From assembly GCA_007123695.1 (NCBI GenBank), contig SLGN01000277.1, forward strand, positions 1 to 11,826: 11,826 nt of DNA. Reading direction: 5' to 3'. Positions 6,134-11,826 of the stretch are shown one piece after another (position 1 is the stretch's first letter; each line of letters starts with the position of its first letter). The notes beneath the pieces were generated by a model. It was not told the origin of the DNA. It was given only the letters and a program-made list of their open reading frames with translations, and ran no database searches. Both the position numbers and the translations under genes were made by a program. This DNA comes from Verrucomicrobiales bacterium. Its GTDB lineage: Bacteria > Verrucomicrobiota > Verrucomicrobiia > Verrucomicrobiales > DEV007.

Positions 6134-8095
6134 ATGAGAAAATTCGACCTCACTCCTGAGAAAACCCTGGATCGGAAACTCGATTCCGAGAGGATCCTAC
6201 TCGAAGAGAAGAGAAGCAATTCGATTCCGGCGGAGACAGTCTCGAGGCAGGGTGGTGCCAATCCGCCGAAGGTGCTCGTCATCGACGACGATCCTGCACA
6301 GGGCCGTCTCGTCGAGAAATCCCTCGGCCCTGGTTTTCGAGTGCTTCATGAATTCGGCGCTCCGGAACCGGGAGCCATCGATTTCGACGCCGTCGATCTC
6401 GTCGTGCTGGACTACCGCATGCCGGTCCGAGACGGCTTCGCCGTGCTTGAAGAGATTCGCGGGTGCCGCGAGGATCTGCCTGTGATCTTCCTGACGGGCT
6501 TCGGCAATCCCGAGGTTTCCGAGCGCGCCCTCGCGTTTGGGGCGCAGGTATTCCTGACCAAGCCGGCGGGGCCCTTGGAGATTCGCGAAGCGGTTGCGTC
6601 GCTGCTGCCGCGAGCCTCGTTCGCTTCAGAGACGGCTCCGATGGAAGCCGACCCGACCGCGTCGGAGATCGCATCCGAAGCGAGATCCTTCCGCGCCACG
6701 CTGCCGGACGAGCGCAGCCTCGCGGGTCGGCTGGTGCGCTTCAGCGCCCAGTCGGTCGTGGTCGATCTACCGGGCTCGGCTAGACTCGCTTCAGGCACGA
6801 AGCTGGCCGACATCTCCTTCCATTTCGGTCGCCAGCTCCTATCCTCGCCCTCGGGTTTCGTCGGCGACCGCATCACCCTCGCCGGCGGCGTAGTGGAGAC
6901 GGAGGTGATCATTCCAGGGCTGTGGCACACGGTCGAGGGGGCCTTCGCGGGAGAGGATGTTTCGGACGTCGAGTCCACCCCGGACCGGGATTCCGGTCCA
7001 CCCGTCTCCTGCGGCCTTGGCCTGCCCGAGCGCTTCCGGAGCGCCGTCCACGAGCTTTCCGGCATCCTTCGGGAGGTCGAGCACGAGGTCTCGATGCGGC
7101 GCCCTCCCTCACCCGCCCCGGGAAATTTGGAAGCCCTCCGGCGCGAGACGGAGATCGTGGAAGGGGTCTCGGCTTCGCACGGTCCCCGCTTTTGGGACGC
7201 GGTCCTGCGCTTCGAGACGGCCGCCGACGAGGTTCTCGCCGCCGGCCTCGGACGCGAAGGCAAGGAATTCGCGAGGAAATTCCTCTTTCCCTCCGCTCTC
7301 TGCTCACCCTTCCTTGCGCGGGTGGTGGAGCGTCCCATCGGGGTGCCGGGCGACTACGGCATGCTCGGGCAGATTCTCGGGAATCCCTGGGAAGGGCATT
7401 CGCTCTACGGCCGGATCGTCAACTCGTGGATCCTCGGATGCGGGGCGGCCGAAGCCTACCGCTACAGGGTGGCGCTGCTCGACCGCGAGATCCGCGCGGC
7501 TGCGGCCCGATGCGCAGCGGAGGGGCGGAAAACCCGAGTTCTCAGCATGGCGAGCGGGGTGGCCTACGAGATCCAGCGCTTCATCGAGTCGCCGCCCGCC
7601 ACCGGCAGCGCCGAGTTCGTGATGGTCGATTTTTCCGAAGTGACGCTTGCCGAGGCAAGGCGCCAGTTCGCGGCACTGGGCGCCTTGCCGCAAGGGGTTT
7701 CCGTGGAGATGCACCAGAGTTCCGTGCTGGATCTCGCGAGCCGTTCGCGGGGTGCCGGAGGACTCGCCGAGGGCGCCGGCTACGATCCCGGCGGCGGCTA
7801 CGACCACGTCTATTGCGCCGGTCTTTTCGACTACCTCTCCGACCGCCTCATCGTCAGGGTGGTCCGCTACCTCCACAGTTTGCTGGCACCGGGCGGGGCG
7901 CTCGTGGTGAGCAACTTCACGACGCGGAATCCCATCCGCGGCTGGATGACTTTCGTGATGGACTGGGAACTGATCTACCGCACGCCCGAGCACTTCGCAC
8001 GGCTTGTGGAGAAAGCCGCGCCGGGAGCGCAATACCGCACCGAGACCGATGCGGATGGCGTGGAGGTCTACGCGATCGTCGAGAGCAGTCAGTAG
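6134..8095 (+). CDS. Response-regulator receiver fused to a PhcB-like SAM-dependent methyltransferase, with possible PilZ-like middle region
   Basis: The protein has 653 aa from the ATG at 6134. An in-frame TTG at 6074 would add 20 residues and is less likely. Residues about 46-158 are a complete receiver domain: acidic pair D51/D52, phospho-acceptor D93 in VLDYRMP, T121 in FLTG and K143 in FLTKP. Residues about 185-275 resemble a PilZ-like beta fold (LAGRLVRFSAQSVVVDLPG), but the RxxxR and D/NxSxxG c-di-GMP motifs are not evident. A helical region (about 295-395) leads to the C-terminal methyltransferase at about 400-653. Its RPIGVPGDYGM (400-410), GHSLYGRIVN (421-430), YDHVYCAGLFDYLSD (556-570), LLAPGGALVVSNF (583-595) and MDWELIYRTPEHF (609-621) match the PhcB-type family, annotated as 3-hydroxypalmitic acid methyl ester biosynthesis proteins. 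SAM motif I reads VLSMASGVAYEI (469-480) rather than the expected LGCGPA, while the acidic residue after strand 2 (D499) is kept. I infer a cytoplasmic enzyme whose methylation of a 3-hydroxy fatty acid or similar substrate is gated by phosphorylation. The partner kinase is not in the window. Its stop overlaps the stop of the convergent autotransporter gene. Confidence 0.8.
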   Translation: MRKFDLTPEKTLDRKLDSERILLEEKRSNSIPAETVSRQGGANPPKVLVIDDDPAQGRLVEKSLGPGFRVLHEFGAPEPGAIDFDAVDLVVLDYRMPVRDGFAVLEEIRGCREDLPVIFLTGFGNPEVSERALAFGAQVFLTKPAGPLEIREAVASLLPRASFASETAPMEADPTASEIASEARSFRATLPDERSLAGRLVRFSAQSVVVDLPGSARLASGTKLADISFHFGRQLLSSPSGFVGDRITLAGGVVETEVIIPGLWHTVEGAFAGEDVSDVESTPDRDSGPPVSCGLGLPERFRSAVHELSGILREVEHEVSMRRPPSPAPGNLEALRRETEIVEGVSASHGPRFWDAVLRFETAADEVLAAGLGREGKEFARKFLFPSALCSPFLARVVERPIGVPGDYGMLGQILGNPWEGHSLYGRIVNSWILGCGAAEAYRYRVALLDREIRAAAARCAAEGRKTRVLSMASGVAYEIQRFIESPPATGSAEFVMVDFSEVTLAEARRQFAALGALPQGVSVEMHQSSVLDLASRSRGAGGLAEGAGYDPGGGYDHVYCAGLFDYLSDRLIVRVVRYLHSLLAPGGALVVSNFTTRNPIRGWMTFVMDWELIYRTPEHFARLVEKAAPGAQYRTETDADGVEVYAIVESSQ

Positions 8096-11000
8096 CGCAT
8101 CTGCACCCGCATCCGGAAGGCCCAGGCCTCTTCCGCGCTGACGGGGCGGTCTTCGCGGGTGCCGCTGGCGCGGGAGTTCTCGACTCCGTACATCACCTTG
8201 AGGTCGTCGCCGCGGATGTAGTGGTTGAGCCCCACGTAGTATTGCTGGACCTCGTCGAAGCGACGGTTGCCCGGGTAGGCGGTGGGAGCGTTGCGGGCGA
8301 CCTGGTTGAGGCGCACCGCGAAATCACCGTCGGTGTCGAAGAACGAATACATTCCCACGAGCTCGAGCTTGGGCGTGAGCTGGAAGCTGGGCGTCAGGGT
8401 GAGGCCGGTGGGGCGGCGCAGTTCGCCTCCGTTGTCCTCGTCGCGGCGATACTTTGCCTCGGTCCACATGGCCATCATGTTGAACCAGCCGCGGTTGTAG
8501 TTGAGGAAGGGGGAGAAGGCGGTCGCGCCGGTGATTTCGTTGGTGGAGCGCGCCCGGAAGGTGGGAATGTCGGCAAAGTCGGAGCCGAAGTCGAAGGTGC
8601 CCCACTCGGTGCGCAGCTCGTTGTGGAGACGCAGGTAGAGGGAGGGCTTGGGCCATCGGGGCAGGCCGGTGGGATCGTTTCTCCAGATCACGTCGTGCCC
8701 CTCGCGAGGGTTGGCTACGGCGAACTCGTAGTGAAAGTCGTAGCGCTGAACCGGTCCGGTGTGGCTGGTGTAGAGTTCGCGGAAGCGGCCGCTGGCCGAG
8801 GTGAGCCAGTGGAATCGCCCGATGTCGTCTCCGCCGAGGCGGCCGAAGGCCCGCATCGCGGCGGAACGTTCAACGGTCTTGAGAATCATGCTGGAGGTCG
8901 TGTCCTCCCAGCCCAGCGGCACGCGGGCCAGACCGGCCTTGAGGGTAAAAGGTTCGAACAGATCCCACCCGAGCTCGAGGTTGAAGAGCTGCAAGTCGGA
9001 GAAGTCCTCGTCCTTGCCGGTGAACTGGAATCCGGTGGCGAGGTTGAAGCCGAGAGGCAGGTCGCGGTCGGCGGAGAGGCGGGCCCGTCGGACGAACCAG
9101 TTGTCGGCCGACTCGGGGCTGCGCGGATCGGGGTCGGCGCCAGGCTCGCTCCGCGTCTCCGCGTGGTCGTGCTGCACCATGACGAGCCCCCGCAGGTTGA
9201 TGGCTTCGATCGCGTTGCCGATCACGGTCCCGCGCAGACCGTCGCGGAAGGAGCGATCCTCCTCCAGAAAGACGAGGTCGGGATTCTTGAAAAGAGGATT
9301 TTCGTCGAAGTGCCACTGGAAGCCGCCGAAGATTCCGTAGTTCCGGGTCTGCCCCTCGATGAGCTGCGCCTCGTACTGGACGTAGGCCGAGGTGTTGTCG
9401 CTGAAGGCGGCGTTGATGCCGACGCCCGTGGCGAAGAAGCCGGGATTGCGGCCGGGAGTGTCGAAGCGGAGCGTGCCGGAAGCGCCTGGAAAGGTCGAGG
9501 CGATGGAGCGGTCGGCGTCGAGCAGCTCGTGCCGGTATTCCACAAAGACCTCGGGGCGCAGGGCGGCGACGTTCCCCCGGATAGTGTACCCCCCGCGCAG
9601 ACCGACCCCGGCGAGGAGGCTGTCCGCCGAGAGGCGTCCGAACTGCTGGGAGATGGGGGCTCCGGTCTCGCGGAAGCCGTCGATCCAGAGATGGTTGTAT
9701 TGGACAAAGGCGGAGGGGACGATGGAAAGGTCTCCCGCCCCCAGTTGCGCCGACCCCTCGAGGAATAGCCCGAGCTGGTCGCCCTCGGGGCGGGAGCGGG
9801 CGGTGCCGAGGTCCGAATGGCGCTCCATGGCGAAGGAATGATGCTGATGCTGCACGGCGGCGGCGATGGTGGCGCCGTCGAGCATCCAGGTGGCGATGGC
9901 CCCGTAGCCGACGGTGTCGGAGTTCGCCCAGCCGCGACCGCGGTCGAAGTCGATCCGGGCCCGCTCGTAGGAACCGAAGAAGCCGACGCCGAATCCGTCG
10001 GAGACCTCGCGGTCCGCGCCGAAGACGAAGGAGCTGTTCACCTCGCGGAAGCCTCCGAGCTCGAATTCGCGGGCACGCCAGCCGCGCTGGGAGTACACGT
10101 CGGTGAAGGTGTTCCACCCTGGGTCGGAGGGGTCGGCAAAGGGCGATTTCGCGCCGAGGTCCTCCTTCCCGCCTCGCGCCTCCCCCGGCGCCATGGGGGC
10201 CACGCCGAGGGCGCCCCGCAGGCCGAGCTGCGATTGCACCTGCGGCGAGGCGCGGACGAGACGCCGCAGGCGGTCCTGCGCCGAGTAGAGGACCGAGTCC
10301 ATCATTCCCGCAACCTCCTCGGCGGCGACGGCGTCGTAGAAATCAGCGACTTCGTCGCCGGTGCCGAGGTTCAACGCGTATCCTTGCACCGTGGAAAGTG
10401 CGGCCGAACCGTCGGTGGTCTGCAAGTATTCGCCTACCGCGCTCTGGATGCGGTTCAGTCCGAGATCGCGCCCCCGGTAGTCGACGTTGGCGAGCAGGCT
10501 GAATCCCATGGGGCCCGACTGCTTGCGGAAATTCACGAGGGCGTTGTCCTCGACGATGGCTCCCTGATCGACGGTGGGACCGGTGATCAGGTCGAGGCGC
10601 GTGGTCCCGCCCGGCAGCCCTCCGACGAAGACGGGGACGATCCTGGCGCCCGCCGCGAGCGAAGCGCCATTGGAGGCGATGCGGGAATACTGGTCCGCCG
10701 ATGCGATCTCCGGCGCGTAGGTCGCACCGCGGCGGAGGTTGAACTGGTTCGCCCCGAGTGTGGTGCTGCGCCCGAGGCGCAGGATTGACTGGTAGACATC
10801 GACGTTGCCCGACAGACCCGAGGCATCGCCGGTGAGGTAGACCGTGCCGAGCTGCCGAGGATTGCCGCCGCTGCCGCGGTTGATGTCGAGGTCGCCAGGA
10901 CCGGAAATGCGACCGGTGAACTCGAAGACCGACCCTTCCTCGCGCGAGCGCAGGTTGCCCTGGGTGCCGACTTCGACCGGGTTGGTGAGGACGGCGCCGA

Positions 11001-11826
11001 ACTCGTCGGTGTATTCGATGCTGCCGCCGTCATTGACGAAGCGGATTGGCGCACGTCCGCCGCGCCCGAGGGAAAAAACGCGAACGCGGCGCTGTCCGAA
11101 GCGCAAGTTGCCGCTGTCGCCCACGCCGCCGAGATTGATCGCGGTGGTCGCCACGGGCACGCCGTCGTCGTTGATGCGGAGGCGCCCGTTCTCCACGTTG
11201 GTCTCGCCGGTGTAGCTTTTCTCCCCGCCGAGGAATCGCAGTTCGCCGCCGCCGCCCTTGGTGAGGTCGCCGGGGCCGATGATGTCGCCCCGCACGAACA
11301 TGCGCGAGTCGCCCTGCGCGCTCACGGTGCCGCCGTTGGAAGTGAGTCGGATGTTCTGGTCGATGGAGGCGACGTCGGAGGAGGTGCCGGAAGATTGGCG
11401 GAGGCGACCGCCGTCGAGGACAATGGCCCCGCTGCCGATCCTCCACCCGACCGACCCGGGGACGTTGAGCTGGATGGTGCCGCCCGTTTCCGCCCGGACC
11501 GTCCCGGCCCGACCAAGGGCGCCGACGTGGTCGAGCCGGAGCTGGCCGTTGGTCACCGCGACGTTCCCGCTGAAGGGATTCGCGCGGGTCAGCGCGACGA
11601 TGCCGCCCGCGCCTTTCTGCAGGTTTCCGGATCCGGTGAGGAGCCCCTCGAGGACCAAGGTGGAATCGCCGCGGGCGTCGATGCGCGAATTTCCCAATAC
11701 GCGCACGTCGTTTGCTAAGGTCGCGACATCTGCCTCGAGCCCGCCGGCCTGCTGGCGCAGGGTGCCTCCCGCGAGGGTGATCGTGCCGGGACCGAGCCGG
11801 TAGCTGCGGTCTCCCGCCGAGGCGAG
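8089..11826 (-). CDS. Autotransporter with PATR passenger, autotransporter beta-barrel and extra C-terminal OprP/OprO-like porin barrel (5' partial)
   Basis: The frame stays open to the right edge; 1245 residues are visible and the signal peptide lies outside the window. The GTG at 11706 is internal, because the frame upstream continues the same repeat sequence (LGPGTITLAGGTLRQQAGGL). Visible residues 1 to about 480 are a Gly-rich beta-helical passenger with PATR units. A helical linker follows (DFYDAVAAEEVAGMMDSVLY). Then comes a classical autotransporter barrel, from about 10116 to 9307 (about 270 aa), which ends YGIFGGFQWHF, a typical terminal-aromatic insertion signal. The chain does not stop there. 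A further 405 residues (9306-8089) look like a phosphate-selective porin O/P barrel: WFVRRARLSADRDLPLGFNL, FTLKAGLARVPLGWEDTTS, QQYYVGLNHYIRGDDLKVMY, and the end AFRMRVQMRY. No signal peptide or credible start precedes the porin part, so it can reach the outer membrane only as part of this polypeptide. Its last codons overlap those of the convergent methyltransferase gene, with no terminator between. Confidence 0.87.
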   Translation of the reverse strand, partial: LASAGDRSYRLGPGTITLAGGTLRQQAGGLEADVATLANDVRVLGNSRIDARGDSTLVLEGLLTGSGNLQKGAGGIVALTRANPFSGNVAVTNGQLRLDHVGALGRAGTVRAETGGTIQLNVPGSVGWRIGSGAIVLDGGRLRQSSGTSSDVASIDQNIRLTSNGGTVSAQGDSRMFVRGDIIGPGDLTKGGGGELRFLGGEKSYTGETNVENGRLRINDDGVPVATTAINLGGVGDSGNLRFGQRRVRVFSLGRGGRAPIRFVNDGGSIEYTDEFGAVLTNPVEVGTQGNLRSREEGSVFEFTGRISGPGDLDINRGSGGNPRQLGTVYLTGDASGLSGNVDVYQSILRLGRSTTLGANQFNLRRGATYAPEIASADQYSRIASNGASLAAGARIVPVFVGGLPGGTTRLDLITGPTVDQGAIVEDNALVNFRKQSGPMGFSLLANVDYRGRDLGLNRIQSAVGEYLQTTDGSAALSTVQGYALNLGTGDEVADFYDAVAAEEVAGMMDSVLYSAQDRLRRLVRASPQVQSQLGLRGALGVAPMAPGEARGGKEDLGAKSPFADPSDPGWNTFTDVYSQRGWRAREFELGGFREVNSSFVFGADREVSDGFGVGFFGSYERARIDFDRGRGWANSDTVGYGAIATWMLDGATIAAAVQHQHHSFAMERHSDLGTARSRPEGDQLGLFLEGSAQLGAGDLSIVPSAFVQYNHLWIDGFRETGAPISQQFGRLSADSLLAGVGLRGGYTIRGNVAALRPEVFVEYRHELLDADRSIASTFPGASGTLRFDTPGRNPGFFATGVGINAAFSDNTSAYVQYEAQLIEGQTRNYGIFGGFQWHFDENPLFKNPDLVFLEEDRSFRDGLRGTVIGNAIEAINLRGLVMVQHDHAETRSEPGADPDPRSPESADNWFVRRARLSADRDLPLGFNLATGFQFTGKDEDFSDLQLFNLELGWDLFEPFTLKAGLARVPLGWEDTTSSMILKTVERSAAMRAFGRLGGDDIGRFHWLTSASGRFRELYTSHTGPVQRYDFHYEFAVANPREGHDVIWRNDPTGLPRWPKPSLYLRLHNELRTEWGTFDFGSDFADIPTFRARSTNEITGATAFSPFLNYNRGWFNMMAMWTEAKYRRDEDNGGELRRPTGLTLTPSFQLTPKLELVGMYSFFDTDGDFAVRLNQVARNAPTAYPGNRRFDEVQQYYVGLNHYIRGDDLKVMYGVENSRASGTREDRPVSAEEAWAFRMRVQMRY
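10771..11658 (-). repeat. Three PATR-type (passenger-associated transport) repeats within the autotransporter passenger
   Basis: Diverged copies of the pattern G.I.G.G.L.K.G.G.L.L.G.N.Y.G.T.V..G.L.L lie at about 11658-11527 (LLTGSGNLQKGAGGIVALT), 11298-11167 (DIIGPGDLTKGGGGELRFLG) and 10926-10771 (RISGPGDLDINRGSGG, with an insertion). They form one-turn beta-helix units typical of autotransporter passengers. More copies probably lie beyond the right edge. Confidence 0.8.

Noticed and set aside
8089..9306. The porin-like region as a separate gene
   Set aside because: There is no stop codon between it and the autotransporter barrel, and no in-frame start followed by a signal peptide, so a separate translation product could not be exported.
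6922..9768. A 948-codon open frame on the plus strand across the methyltransferase and autotransporter genes
   Set aside because: It runs out of frame through one recognised gene and antisense to another. Its product is Arg/Gly-rich low-complexity sequence with no motifs, and long empty frames like this are expected in GC-rich coding DNA.
11704..11706. GTG at 11706 as the start of the autotransporter gene
   Set aside because: The frame upstream continues to the window edge with the same Gly-rich passenger sequence, and no signal peptide follows the GTG. The gene is 5' truncated by the window.
1..11826. CRISPR arrays, tRNA or rRNA genes, phage or defence genes
   Set aside because: I saw no regularly spaced repeats, no tRNA-like cloverleaf or rRNA segments, and no protein with defence or phage motifs on either strand.

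Overview
This GC-rich, gene-dense window looks like chromosomal DNA of a Gram-negative bacterium with an outer membrane. The gene mix is a PATR-repeat autotransporter, an OprP/OprO-type porin barrel, a coiled-coil LysM protein, and an FG-GAP protein of the kind common in planctomycetes and verrucomicrobia. It suggests the Verrucomicrobiota (PVC group). That assignment is an inference from gene content; no rRNA or marker gene is present.

Layout, left to right. (1) A minus-strand gene cut by the left edge, whose start resembles the N-terminus of a family 5 extracellular solute-binding protein. (2) ribD (minus), the bifunctional deaminase/reductase of riboflavin synthesis. (3) A divergent, AT-rich intergenic stretch, then a secreted triple-LysM protein (plus), closed by a near-perfect bidirectional terminator. 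(4) Two minus-strand envelope genes: a secreted FG-GAP beta-propeller protein, then a membrane-anchored protein with BON-like and OmpA-like regions. (5) About 700 bp without a convincing gene, holding a 218-bp element with terminal inverted repeats (MITE-like) and a candidate promoter and leader. (6) A plus-strand 653-aa protein that joins a response-regulator receiver domain, a possible PilZ-like middle region and a C-terminal SAM methyltransferase resembling PhcB, the enzyme that makes 3-hydroxy fatty-acid methyl ester signals. (7) A very long minus-strand outer-membrane gene, open through the right edge and overlapping the methyltransferase tail to tail by 7 nt.

Two proteins stand out. The autotransporter appears to carry two beta-barrels in one chain: PATR passenger, then a classical autotransporter barrel, then about 400 residues of phosphate-selective-porin-like barrel with its own terminal aromatic signature. 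The receiver-methyltransferase fusion suggests control of a diffusible methyl-ester signal (or another methylated product) by phosphorylation within a single polypeptide. Most of the other genes concern the cell envelope: peptidoglycan binding (LysM, OmpA-like), secreted propeller, outer-membrane barrels and possible solute uptake. Nothing in the sequence shows that all of these form one pathway.
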